A program made the translations under genes and the position numbers. Of a stretch of 64,000 nucleotides of DNA, positions 48,450 through 57,587 are shown piece after piece. Source of the stretch: F23-D06 sp947167635 (GTDB lineage: Bacteria > Bacteroidota > Bacteroidia > Bacteroidales > WCHB1-69). The first letter of the stretch is position 1. Every line of letters begins with the position of its first letter. The stretch lies in NCBI GenBank assembly GCA_947167635.1, contig CAMVIT010000004.1, positions 1 to 64,000 of the forward strand, read 5' to 3'. The notes below the pieces were generated by a model, which saw only the letters and a program-made list of their open reading frames with translations, did no database searches and had not been told where the DNA came from.

Positions 48450-51248
48450 TTATCTCTTGATACAGCGGATGCTGAAGCCGAGGCCCTTGTCATAGTTCAT
48501 GATGAGCATTTCGGGGCAGACGTGCGTGATTTCGCTGCAGACACCCTTCGTGACATCAGAGGTGGTGCTGCTGGTCCAGAAGTCGGTCTGGCCGAGCAGG
48601 TTCATATATTGGCTTGTGCTGCCGTCATAGTAGCCGGCGCCCTTGGCTTTGAAGCCGCTGCCGGGATCGTTGCCAGCATGGCCGGGCAGCCAGGTGGTCA
48701 CATCGGGAGACTTGACATTGGGGAGGGAACCGGCAATGCTCCTCATCGTGAGGTAGTCGGCTTCGGTCGGGATAGCCCAGCCCTCGGGACATGCACCCTG
48801 CACGAATGGGCCAACGGGGCTGTTGGTCGTGGTGGGCGTGGCACTGTTGTTGCCCTCGGGCACGTTCATGGCGGAATACCAGCTGTAGAGACGGCCGAAC
48901 TTGTTCAGGTTCGCGGTCTCGTCAGGATAATCGGTGCTGTTGTAGATGTTGGCCACAGCGATAGAGTTGCCGTTGGAGTACTTGGTGTTGCGCAGGTTCT
49001 CAGTGGTCCAGCACTCGCAGCCGATACGGACGGACTGGTAGGTGTAGCCGTCAATGGTAGCGGTCGGACAGTCGGGATAGACCACGGTGATGGTCTGCGG
49101 ACGTTGCACAGAGTTGCCGCAAGGATCGGAGATGGTCCAGGTTATGTTGTAGGTGCCGGGCTCAAGACGGGTGGGCAGAGCGGTGTGCGTCAGTTCGAGC
49201 GCGCCACTGTACTCGGGGATGTCGATGGTCACTGTCGGCTCGGGGAACGTGTATGCCGTGTCGCAGGCGCCGAAGTAGAGGGTTACGTTGACCTCCGTCG
49301 GGGCGATGGTGATGTTGGCTGCATCGCTGGTCGTGATGTCGGGTCTGGTCAGCGTGAGCTGCTTGTGCTCGCTCTCATGGCCGCACTTGTCAACCACCCA
49401 GTAGTTCACGGTCGTCTCGGTCGCTGTGATGGGCGTGTTGGCGGCAGGGTTTTGAACAACCGTCAGGTCGTCGTTCGAGGTGCAGTTGTCGCCGGTGCCG
49501 GTGGCAGCCTTGACTGCTTCGGAGAGGTCAGGAACCAGGTAGTTGCAGGTTGACGGATCCACGGCAGCAGGTGCTGCGGTGATGGTGCCCACGGTGGGGT
49601 TCACATCGTCGCTTACGGTGAAGCTGCCCGACTTGGAATCGCTGGTGCAGCCGTTGTTGTCGGTGACGGTCAGGGAGTAGTTGTAGGTGTTGCCGCAATC
49701 GTTGGCGGACGGTACGATAGTGCCGGTCTCGCTGCCGGCTGCGCCGGTCCAGTTGTAGGTGGTGATGATGGCGTCGCCGCCCGCTGTGGCGTCCGCTACG
49801 ATGCTATAGCTGCTCTGGTTGGGGCAGAGGTTCGTGGGAGCCGTGAGGCTGTTCACCACAGGACGGTTGTAAGCATGAATTGTATATATATTATTAGAAG
49901 GCACACCGCAAGTGGTGGTGTAGTTGTACACGAAGCGCACATAGACGTCTTGTGTGATATTGTTCACCGTGAAGGGGGTTACGGAGGTGACATCGGTCCA
50001 GTTGACCCTGTCGGTGGACTGTTGCCAGGTGATGTTGCCGGAGTTGCTGGCAATGAGGTTGACGCTCACATCGCTGTTCTTGCAGACGTTCTTGACGGTC
50101 TTGTTCTCATTGTCGGTCAGGGTGCCGGGGTTGACGTCGCTCGGGCGGGTCACGGTGACAGCAGTGGTATAGACGGTGCTGCAGCCCGTCACCTGGTAGC
50201 CTCTGCGGTAGGTGCCGGAGGTGGTAGCCGTGTAGGTTGCGCCATTGGCACCGGAGATGGTGGTACCGTTCTTTTGCCAGATATAGGTGCCGGTCACTTC
50301 GCTGGTGGCGGCTGTGACGTTGTTGAGGACCACGGCAGTGTCGGTACTGCTGCAGGTCCATGTGCCGGCCGCGATGGCACCGGGTGTGAGGTTGTTGCAG
50401 TTGTTGGCCGTGTAATAGATGAACACGGCACCAGGAGCACCGTTACCACCGTTGGCACTTATAAGACCAGCATCAGTAGCCGCGCCGCCGCCGCCGCCGC
50501 CATAGTCTTTACCATCTTCACCAGTATTAGAAACAAAATTGGAGCTTACAGAACCGCGACCACCATTACCAGCGTGGGTAAGGGAAGTGGTGCCTCCATC
50601 CCCGCCGCTCATAACGCTGCCGTTTCCGCCGTTTCCGCCGCCGGCCGCGCCGCCGCCGCCAGCACCGCACCAAGCACCGGTGGATCCGTTGCCGCCATTG
50701 CCGCCGCTGCGTATCACACTCCCACTGGGAGCGATACAAGCAGACGCCTGTCCGCCTGTGCCAGGTACATCAAAATGCTGGTCTGGCACATCGCTGGCAC
50801 CTTTGGCCAAGACAATGGTAGTGGAACCTATCTTCACCCAGCTGTCACCGCCCCAGCCAGGGTGATACTCGCCTTGGCTATGATGACCACTGCCTTTGGA
50901 ACCGACGTGAATAGTCAGCACATCGCCTGCGTTCACGGGGTAATTGGTCGTCTTGACATAAGCACCACCGCCGCCACCAGCAGAACCTGTAGTGCCATCA
51001 GAAAAAATTGAAGAGTGGATGGCACCGCCGCCGCCGCCGCCGCCGATGGCGATGATGTCAATAGAGGTGACACCGGCGGGAACGGTCCATGTAGTAGTTG
51101 GCCCGGTTTCTGCATCGGAAGGTCCTGTGGAGAAGACACCCGTTGTAAACGGCACTTCAGTTTGTGCAGAGAGCTGGTTCATGAACAGACCCAGCACGAA
51201 AATTGCAGTGAGAAGCAAGCCTCCCACGCATAATTGCAACTTTTTCAT
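48450..51248 (-). CDS. Glycine-rich secreted surface protein with C-terminal FISUMP domain
   Basis: A 932-residue exported protein. The signal is MKKLQLCVGGLLLTAIFVLG, cleaved after LSAQ. A glycine-rich domain (about 40-290) has GGGGGGG and GAGGGGAAGG runs, like the N-terminus of the 697-8661 protein. Ig/SprB-like modules follow (about 300-630), then a HYR-like module (VTLYFGACDTAYTFP to PQTITVVYPDC). The last 200 residues are FISUMP (VRIGCECWTTENLRN, FGRLYSWYSAMN, GACPEGWAIPTE, GFSIRCIKR). The start MKKLQ at 51248 is preferred over a longer ORF. It is a shorter paralogue of the first gene; no sorting domain is visible. Confidence 0.85.
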   Translation of the reverse strand: MKKLQLCVGGLLLTAIFVLGLFMNQLSAQTEVPFTTGVFSTGPSDAETGPTTTWTVPAGVTSIDIIAIGGGGGGGAIHSSIFSDGTTGSAGGGGGAYVKTTNYPVNAGDVLTIHVGSKGSGHHSQGEYHPGWGGDSWVKIGSTTIVLAKGASDVPDQHFDVPGTGGQASACIAPSGSVIRSGGNGGNGSTGAWCGAGGGGAAGGGNGGNGSVMSGGDGGTTSLTHAGNGGRGSVSSNFVSNTGEDGKDYGGGGGGAATDAGLISANGGNGAPGAVFIYYTANNCNNLTPGAIAAGTWTCSSTDTAVVLNNVTAATSEVTGTYIWQKNGTTISGANGATYTATTSGTYRRGYQVTGCSTVYTTAVTVTRPSDVNPGTLTDNENKTVKNVCKNSDVSVNLIASNSGNITWQQSTDRVNWTDVTSVTPFTVNNITQDVYVRFVYNYTTTCGVPSNNIYTIHAYNRPVVNSLTAPTNLCPNQSSYSIVADATAGGDAIITTYNWTGAAGSETGTIVPSANDCGNTYNYSLTVTDNNGCTSDSKSGSFTVSDDVNPTVGTITAAPAAVDPSTCNYLVPDLSEAVKAATGTGDNCTSNDDLTVVQNPAANTPITATETTVNYWVVDKCGHESEHKQLTLTRPDITTSDAANITIAPTEVNVTLYFGACDTAYTFPEPTVTIDIPEYSGALELTHTALPTRLEPGTYNITWTISDPCGNSVQRPQTITVVYPDCPTATIDGYTYQSVRIGCECWTTENLRNTKYSNGNSIAVANIYNSTDYPDETANLNKFGRLYSWYSAMNVPEGNNSATPTTTNSPVGPFVQGACPEGWAIPTEADYLTMRSIAGSLPNVKSPDVTTWLPGHAGNDPGSGFKAKGAGYYDGSTSQYMNLLGQTDFWTSSTTSDVTKGVCSEITHVCPEMLIMNYDKGLGFSIRCIKR

Positions 51249-51355
51249 AATTTCTTTTTTTAGTTTGTAATATTGTTTTATCATATAATTATCAATAAGT
51301 CAATACTTTATTTTTCTATTCCCTTACAATTCCTTATATGTATTCATCAAACTTG

Positions 51356-51363
51356 CAAAAATA
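51356..51363 (-). promoter_or_regulatory. -7 promoter box of the 932-residue FISUMP gene
   Basis: Minus-strand TATTTTTG, exact TAnnTTTG match, leader about 100 nt. Confidence 0.55.
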
Positions 51364-51419
51364 ATATTTTTTCCAACATCTTTTCATTTTTTTTTATATT
51401 TTTTTGGGAAAAAGGGACA

Positions 51420-51560
51420 AGGGCTTGGTAGCCAGGGGTTAAAGCGCGAGGAACGAGCGCTGCAACCCCTGGGAGGGGTGCGTGCGCGGGAAAGTCGCGG
51501 CGCGGGAGAAGGTTGGGACGAGGTTGGGGGTTGCTCGCCGCGAAACTTCCCAGTTGCGAT
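51420..51560. repeat. GC-rich hairpin-containing intergenic island
   Basis: The 51249-51874 gap is AT-rich except here. CCAGGGGTT (51432-51440) pairs with AACCCCTGG (51464-51472), and inside it AGCGC (51443-51447) pairs with GCGCT (51457-51461). The GC-rich run continues to about 51550. I see no gene. It is not similar to structured repeat copies A and B. It may be another mobile or RNA-forming repeat; a single copy is seen here. Confidence 0.45.
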
Positions 51561-51844
51561 TTTCCATTTTTTTCCAAAAAATTCCAATTTTTGAGGTGTG
51601 AAAGAGGGATATGAACATTCATTTTTCATATCTTTTATGCTAAATACTTATTGTTCAGTTATATAATAATTAGTGGCATACAATGGAACATAAACATCGG
51701 GTTATCAACATTTTGTTATTTATAACATGGTGTCTGTAAAATTTTATCCATTTTTTTCCATATTGTAAATCAGTATTTTATGTCGATTTTGAGGATGTTA
51801 ATAACTTTTTTGTGTGAATTTATGGAAGTGATGTGAAAAAATGC

Positions 51845-51852
51845 TATTTTTG
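51845..51852 (+). promoter_or_regulatory. -7 promoter box of the mraZ/division cluster
   Basis: TATTTTTG matches TAnnTTTG, about 22 nt before the mraZ start. Confidence 0.6.
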
Positions 51853-51874
51853 GCTCGTTTTTTAAAGTTGAACA

Positions 51875-52363
51875 ATGACCACGAACTTGGCATACGGCTA
51901 CTGGGAGGCATCCATCGAGAAGAGCGGGCGCGTGAAGCTGCCCACGGCGCTGCTGCGTGCCCTGCCGGAAGACGAGCGCAAGGTCTTCCATGTGACCCAC
52001 GGCTTCGGCGAACACATCATGCTCTGGTCCGAGAAGGCCTACCTCGAGCAGATGGCCTACCTCGACTCGCTCGACCGCAACATCGTGACCGTGAAACGCT
52101 ACCGCAACGCTTTCATCCGCAACACCGCATGCCTGGAGTGCGACGCGCAGGACCGCATCGTCATCCCGCGTCCTCTCATGGAACAGTACGCCATCCAGAA
52201 GGAGATTGTGCTGTTGCTGGACAATGGCCGCATCGAGATATGGAACTGCCAGAAGTATCATGAGAAGTTCGACATGTCGCCCGAGGAGCTGGAAGCCCTC
52301 AACGAACAGATTCACACCGGACATTTTCAAGCGGAAAAGGAGGCCTCGGATGCGCTATCATGA
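51875..52363 (+). CDS. mraZ: Transcriptional regulator MraZ
   Basis: A 162-residue protein with two SpoVT/AbrB-like halves (YWEASIEKSGRVKLPTALLR and VTVKRYRNAFIRNTACLECD to IVIPRPL). MraZ binds the promoter region of the division and cell-wall cluster and often represses it. The start fits the promoter 22 nt upstream. It overlaps rsmH by 14 nt and heads the cluster. Confidence 0.92.
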   Translation: MTTNLAYGYWEASIEKSGRVKLPTALLRALPEDERKVFHVTHGFGEHIMLWSEKAYLEQMAYLDSLDRNIVTVKRYRNAFIRNTACLECDAQDRIVIPRPLMEQYAIQKEIVLLLDNGRIEIWNCQKYHEKFDMSPEELEALNEQIHTGHFQAEKEASDALS

Positions 52364-53276
52364 CCCTGTGCTCCTGCAAACCTCCGTTGACCATCTTGTG
52401 ACAGACCCTTCCGGCATCTATGTCGATGCCACCTTCGGCGGCGGCGGTCACTCCCGCGCCATCATGGAGCGTCTTTCGCCCGACGGCCGCCTCATAGCGT
52501 TCGACCAGGACGCCGAGAGCCGCGCCAACGCCATTGACGACCCTCGTTTCCGGTTCGTGCCGTCCAATTTCAAGAACCTCACCCGCTTCCTGCAATATCA
52601 CAAGGCCTATCCCGTCCATGGCATCCTCGCCGACCTGGGGGTCTCCTCCCACCAGATCGACACGCCGGGGCGCGGTTTCTCCTACAGCCATGACGGGCCG
52701 CTCGACATGCGGATGAACGCCGACGCGGATCTCTCCGCCCACGATGTGGTGAACCAATACGACGAGGAGCAGCTGGCCAAGGTCTTCTTCGCCTATGGCG
52801 AGTTGAGCGACGGACGCCGTCTGGCCCGCCGGATTGTGCGCGCCCGCGACATGCAGCCCATTGACACGACCTTCCAACTGGTGGAGGCCCTCAAGCCCTG
52901 CCTTCCCCGTGGCCGCGAGAACAAAAGCCTCTCCAAGGTGTTCCAGGCCATCCGCATCGAGGTGAACCGCGAGACGGAGGTGCTGGAGGCCCTGCTGTCG
53001 CAGACGCCGGACGCCCTCCTGAACGGCGGACGGTTAGTGATCATCTCCTACCACTCTTTGGAGGACCGGATGGTGAAGAACTTCATGCGCGCCGGCAACT
53101 TCTCCGGCGAGGTGGAGAAGGACTTCTTCGGCAACCCGCTCGCCCCCTTCAAGCTCATCACCCGCAAGGCCATCGTGCCCGACGAGGCGGAAATCATGAA
53201 CAACCCGCGCGCCCGCAGTGCCAAGCTGCGTGTCGCCGAAAAAATAGAAAACCAAGCCCATGGACTCGACCACTAA
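52350..53276 (+). CDS. rsmH: 16S rRNA (cytosine1402-N4)-methyltransferase RsmH
   Basis: A 308-residue methyltransferase, full length. The SAM motif is DATFGGGGHSRAIMERL, then LADLGVSSHQIDTPGRGFSY, FQAIRIEVNRETEVLE and IISYHSLEDRMVKNFMR. It makes m4Cm1402 in 16S rRNA. The start MRYHDPVLL at 52350 is chosen; the longer ORF is only the mraZ overlap frame. Confidence 0.96.
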   Translation: MRYHDPVLLQTSVDHLVTDPSGIYVDATFGGGGHSRAIMERLSPDGRLIAFDQDAESRANAIDDPRFRFVPSNFKNLTRFLQYHKAYPVHGILADLGVSSHQIDTPGRGFSYSHDGPLDMRMNADADLSAHDVVNQYDEEQLAKVFFAYGELSDGRRLARRIVRARDMQPIDTTFQLVEALKPCLPRGRENKSLSKVFQAIRIEVNRETEVLEALLSQTPDALLNGGRLVIISYHSLEDRMVKNFMRAGNFSGEVEKDFFGNPLAPFKLITRKAIVPDEAEIMNNPRARSAKLRVAEKIENQAHGLDH

Positions 53277-53724
53277 GCGCAATGACAGCAAAAAACGGGA
53301 ACGCAAGCACTGGCTGAGAAAGGTGTTCGGCGGCGAGTTCCTGCTCAGCGAGCAGATGCGCCCGTGGTACCCTTACATCGCCTTCGTGCTCCTGTTGGCC
53401 GCCATCCTCGTGCTCAACGAGCAGTTGGTCAACGAAAAGAAGGCGGAGATCGGCCGGCTGGAGAACGAGTACAAGTCGGAACTGAGCAGGCTCAAGGCCA
53501 ACAACCAGTTCATCCCATACGAGGAGAACCAGATTCTCATCGAGAAGATGAAGGAGCGCGGCTATGTGCTTGACGAGGAACACAACTACACCATCCATGT
53601 GCCGCGCCCTGTGAAGGAGAAACGCCATGTGCTCTTTTTCTGGAAGAACAGGAAAAAGGAGGTCGCCGCGCCCGATTCCGTGGCGGTGACGGATGACCGG
53701 GATGATGAAGAGATTATACAATAG
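53260..53724 (+). CDS. ftsL: FtsL-like divisome protein
   Basis: A 154-residue bitopic membrane protein. A basic N-terminus (KRNDSKKRERKHWLRKVF) precedes one transmembrane helix (PYIAFVLLLAAILVLNEQLV, about 45-64) and a coiled-coil segment (EIGRLENEYKSELSRLKANN). The C-terminal tail is long for FtsL. Position between rsmH and ftsI, plus topology, supports FtsL; sequence identity is always weak in this family. Confidence 0.75.
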   Translation: MDSTTKRNDSKKRERKHWLRKVFGGEFLLSEQMRPWYPYIAFVLLLAAILVLNEQLVNEKKAEIGRLENEYKSELSRLKANNQFIPYEENQILIEKMKERGYVLDEEHNYTIHVPRPVKEKRHVLFFWKNRKKEVAAPDSVAVTDDRDDEEIIQ

Positions 53725-53748
53725 TAAATATAAAAGCAACAAATAAAA

Positions 53749-56025
53749 ATGGCTCAGAGAGGCAGACAACAAGGCAAGAACGGCGGCATTCACCCCATCA
53801 GGATGACGGTGGCGGTGCTCGCCATGCTCTTCTTGGGGGTGCTGTGTGTGGTGCAAGTCTGCTATCTCTCCTTCTTTGAACGGGGCATCGCTTCCGGCAC
53901 GGACAGCAAGGAGTGCGTGGATGCCACCTCCCCCGACTTCGACCCCGACCGCGACACGAACTTCCTCTGCTATGTGCGGGCCAACACGCTGCGTCCGGCG
54001 CGCGGCGAGATCTACGACGACCACGGCCGCCTGCTCGTGGGCAACTACAACGTCTTCGAGGTGGCCTTCGATGGCAAGCAGTTCGCCAAGGAGTACGGCG
54101 ACAGCACCAAATACTCCTCCGCCGAGGTCGATGAGATGCTCCATCGCCTTGCCAAGGACTTTCAGGAGCAGTTCAAGGACCGTTATCCCAAGCGCTCGGA
54201 GCAGTTTTACTACAACTTCTTCACCCGCAATTACAAGAACAGGCATTATGAGACCCTGTTCCCCGTGAATGTCTGGAATGAGCGCACGTGGGTGTCGAGC
54301 ATCGACACGGCGCAGATCAAGAGGCTGCCCTATCTGCAGCGCAAGATCAAGGACAAGAAGACGGGCGAGATTGTGCGGACGGTGAAGAGCACCCGTTTCC
54401 TGAACTTCGTGACCTTCCCGGTGCGCATCAACCCTTACGGGGAAATGGCGCGCCGTACGCTCGGCATCAGCTTGGGCGACCGCCAGTATGGCATGGAGGC
54501 CGAGTTGAACGACATCCTGGCCGGCGAGGAGGGGAGCAAGAAGTTTCTGGAACTCAACCATGCCGTGGTGCCCCTCAATGCACGCATCGACCCCGTGGAC
54601 GGCAAGAATATTCACACGACCCTCAACCTGGAGATCCAGAACGCGGTTCACAACGAGATGTCACGCAAGCTGCAGGAGCTTGGCGCCGAGTGGGGCTGCG
54701 CCATCGTGATGGAGACGCGCACGGGCGAGATCAAGGCCGTCACCAACTTGCGCCGCAAGGACAAGGACAACTGGGTTTATGACGAGAGCATGGAATATGC
54801 CCTCAATGCCAAGGTGGAGCCAGGCTCCACGTTCAAGTTGGCCTCTCTGCTGGCGTTTTTGGAAACCATGCCAACGGACACCGAGTGCATCTACCCGATG
54901 TTCGTCCACACCTTCAAATATCCGCTCAAGTCGGGCGGCTACCGTTCCTATTACAAGGCGGACAGCAAGGTGCGCGGCGAGGCTCTCGGCACCCCCAACG
55001 AGGTGTTCCAGCGTTCTTCCAACATCGGCATCGCCTCGATGATCTTCCATGCCTTCGGGATGAAGAACTTCCCCGCCTACACAGCGCAGTTGGCCAAGTT
55101 CGGCCTCTTCGACACCATCCACACGCAGATGGGCGACCTCATGCCAGCGGGCATCCGCAACGACGGGCGTTTCGACAACTATTACGCCACCTGCTTCGGC
55201 GCCGGCTTCAACATCCCCGTGCTCCGCACCCTGATGTACTACAACGCCATTGCCAACAATGGGCGGATGATGGCCCCGCTGTTTGTGAAATATATCACCA
55301 ACGGCTACGACACGCTGGAGCGTTTTGTGCCGGAGGTCGTGATGGAAAAGATGGTCTCCGACCGCACTCTCCGCATCGCGCGCGCCTACCTTGACAGCGT
55401 GGTATGGGGCAAGTACGGCACGGGGCGCCGCTACAAGGACCCCACCTGTCCCTTTGCCGGCAAGACCGGCACACGCGACCTGTGGGACGAGAAGACCAAG
55501 AGTTACAACTACGACCGCAACGCTGTCTCCTTCTGCGGATACTTCCCCAAGGACAACCCCAAATACACGATGATTGTCTATATCTACGACGTGCTCCAGC
55601 ACAGCGAGGTCGCGGTGGATGTCTTCGGAAAAATCGCACGCAGCATCATGAACAGCAACAACTACAGCGCGATGCACAACATCGAGGAGTATGAGCTTCG
55701 GCCCTTGAAGAACACCGGTCCTGTGAACCGCCGCCTTGTCAACCCGATATTCCTGGCGATGGGCTACGACACGGTGCGTTTCGCGGAGGCGCAGGACTTC
55801 TATTCTGTCCGCACGGATGACTCCCTGCGGTGTGTGTTGGTGCAGCCGCTGCAGATGGCGAAGGAGAACGGGCTGCCCGACTTGCGGGGCATGATAGCTT
55901 CCGACGCCGTGGCCGTCCTGACCCGCAAGGGCTACCGCACCGCCCTTCAGGGACGCGGCGTGGTGAAACGCTACGAAGTGGAATCCGGCAAGCTCGTGCG
56001 CCTCTATCTGGAACCGGTCCGTTGA
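53749..56025 (+). CDS. ftsI: Penicillin-binding protein 3-type peptidoglycan transpeptidase with C-terminal PASTA-like domain
   Basis: A 758-residue class B PBP. One N-terminal membrane segment (MTVAVLAMLFLGVLCVVQVC), then a dimerisation region (RANTLRPARGEIYDDHGRLL) and the transpeptidase domain. The active Ser360 lies in PGSTFKLASL (SxxK with Lys363). The SxN motif is Ser423-Ser424-Asn425 and the KTG motif starts at Lys572. The tail (about 700-758, NGLPDLRGMIASDAVAVLTR) is PASTA-like. It makes septal cross-links. Confidence 0.95.
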   Translation: MAQRGRQQGKNGGIHPIRMTVAVLAMLFLGVLCVVQVCYLSFFERGIASGTDSKECVDATSPDFDPDRDTNFLCYVRANTLRPARGEIYDDHGRLLVGNYNVFEVAFDGKQFAKEYGDSTKYSSAEVDEMLHRLAKDFQEQFKDRYPKRSEQFYYNFFTRNYKNRHYETLFPVNVWNERTWVSSIDTAQIKRLPYLQRKIKDKKTGEIVRTVKSTRFLNFVTFPVRINPYGEMARRTLGISLGDRQYGMEAELNDILAGEEGSKKFLELNHAVVPLNARIDPVDGKNIHTTLNLEIQNAVHNEMSRKLQELGAEWGCAIVMETRTGEIKAVTNLRRKDKDNWVYDESMEYALNAKVEPGSTFKLASLLAFLETMPTDTECIYPMFVHTFKYPLKSGGYRSYYKADSKVRGEALGTPNEVFQRSSNIGIASMIFHAFGMKNFPAYTAQLAKFGLFDTIHTQMGDLMPAGIRNDGRFDNYYATCFGAGFNIPVLRTLMYYNAIANNGRMMAPLFVKYITNGYDTLERFVPEVVMEKMVSDRTLRIARAYLDSVVWGKYGTGRRYKDPTCPFAGKTGTRDLWDEKTKSYNYDRNAVSFCGYFPKDNPKYTMIVYIYDVLQHSEVAVDVFGKIARSIMNSNNYSAMHNIEEYELRPLKNTGPVNRRLVNPIFLAMGYDTVRFAEAQDFYSVRTDDSLRCVLVQPLQMAKENGLPDLRGMIASDAVAVLTRKGYRTALQGRGVVKRYEVESGKLVRLYLEPVR

Positions 56026-56063
56026 CCCTCAATGAAAACCCATTAACCTATTAAGAAACCTAT

Positions 56064-57542
56064 ATGATGAAACCGTTAACCCAATTGCTGAAGAGCATCA
56101 AGCCGCAAGAGATTCTTGGCGACGTGGAGTGCAATGTCACCGACATCGTGTTCGATTCCCGCCGGGTGGCCGCCATGGTGGCGGAGGGCGGCCTGCCGCT
56201 CTATGTGGCGCAACGCGGCACGCAGACGGACGGTCACCGCTTCATCCCGCAGGTCGTGGAGGCCGGCGGTCGGGTGATTGTCTGCGAGGAGCTTCCGGAA
56301 GAACCGCATCCCGGCGTCACGTATGTGAAGGTGCGCGACAGCTCCGTGGCATTGGGCTGCTTAGCCAGCGCGTTTCACGGCAACCCCAGCCGCAAGCTGA
56401 AGCTGGTCGGCATCACAGGCACCAACGGCAAGACCACCACCGTGACGCTGCTGCACCGTCTCTTCACGCTGCTCGGCCACAAGTGCGGCCTTCTCTCCAC
56501 CATTGTCAACAAGATCGGAGAGGAGGAGGTGCCCGCCACGCATACCACGCCCGACGCGGTGGAGCTCAACACGCTGCTGGCCCGCATGGTCGAGGCCGGC
56601 TGCGAGTACTGCTTCATGGAGGTCAGCTCCCACGCCGTCTGCCAGCACCGCATCTCCGGACTGCATTTCACTGGCGCCATCTTCAGCAACATCACCCACG
56701 ACCATCTCGACTTCCACAAGACTTTCCAGAACTATATCAAGGCCAAGAAGGCTTTCTTCGACGGACTCTCCAAGAATGCGTTCGCCCTCACCAACGCCGA
56801 TGACAAGAACGGCATGGTGATGGTGCAGAACTGCAAGGCGCGGGTCTGTACGTACAGTCTGCTCACCGCCGCCACCTTCAAGGGCGTGGTTTTGGACGAT
56901 TCTTTCAAGGGCTTGCAGATGCGTGTCAACGGCAGGGAGGTCTTCTTCAAGCTCTGCGGCCGCTTCAATGCCTACAACCTGCTGGCCATCTACGGCGCGG
57001 CGGTGCTTTTGGGCGCCGATGAGGACGAGGTGTTGACACGAATGAGCCTGTTGGAGAGCGCCGCCGGACGGTTCCAGCTGCTGTACCGCCAGGACGGGGC
57101 CACCGCCATCGTGGATTACGCCCACACTCCGGATGCGTTGCAGAATGTGCTGGAGACCATCCGCGAGACCATCGGCAACCGTGCCGAGGTGATCACTGTG
57201 GTGGGGTGCGGCGGCGACCGCGACCGGACCAAACGCCCCGAGATGGCTGCCATCGCCTGCAAATACAGCAGCCGTGTGGTCTTCACCTCCGACAACCCTC
57301 GCACGGAAAATCCCGGGGCGATTCTTGACGAGATGCTCGCTGGGGTGCCCGAGAACAAAAAGAAGAACATCCTGGTCATCGAAAACCGCCGTGAGGCCAT
57401 CAAGGCCGCCTGCATGATGCTGCCCAAAGACGGTGTGCTGCTCGTCGCCGGAAAAGGCCATGAGAACTATCAGGAAATCAACCACGTCAAGCACCATTTC
57501 GATGACAGCGAAGAGGTGCGGGACTGCTTCGCGATGAATTAA
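56064..57542 (+). CDS. murE: UDP-N-acetylmuramoyl-tripeptide synthetase MurE
   Basis: A 492-residue Mur ligase with all three domains. The ATP site is GITGTNGKTTTVTLLHRLF, followed by STIVNKIGEEEVPATHTTPD, the carbamylated-Lys region KTFQNYIKAKKAFFDGL, and the C-terminal SDNPRTENPGAILDEML, where DNPR is typical of meso-diaminopimelate-adding enzymes. It adds the third stem residue, here probably meso-DAP. It starts 38 nt after ftsI. Confidence 0.95.
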   Translation: MMKPLTQLLKSIKPQEILGDVECNVTDIVFDSRRVAAMVAEGGLPLYVAQRGTQTDGHRFIPQVVEAGGRVIVCEELPEEPHPGVTYVKVRDSSVALGCLASAFHGNPSRKLKLVGITGTNGKTTTVTLLHRLFTLLGHKCGLLSTIVNKIGEEEVPATHTTPDAVELNTLLARMVEAGCEYCFMEVSSHAVCQHRISGLHFTGAIFSNITHDHLDFHKTFQNYIKAKKAFFDGLSKNAFALTNADDKNGMVMVQNCKARVCTYSLLTAATFKGVVLDDSFKGLQMRVNGREVFFKLCGRFNAYNLLAIYGAAVLLGADEDEVLTRMSLLESAAGRFQLLYRQDGATAIVDYAHTPDALQNVLETIRETIGNRAEVITVVGCGGDRDRTKRPEMAAIACKYSSRVVFTSDNPRTENPGAILDEMLAGVPENKKKNILVIENRREAIKAACMMLPKDGVLLVAGKGHENYQEINHVKHHFDDSEEVRDCFAMN

Positions 57543-57587
57543 AAAACAAGACAAAATCCAAACCAGAAACCATTAACCTGCAAGAAT

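Noticed and set aside
48027..49553. 508-residue plus-strand ORF running from repeat copy B into the FISUMP gene
   Set aside because: It is antisense to a well-supported gene, and its first third is repeat-derived.
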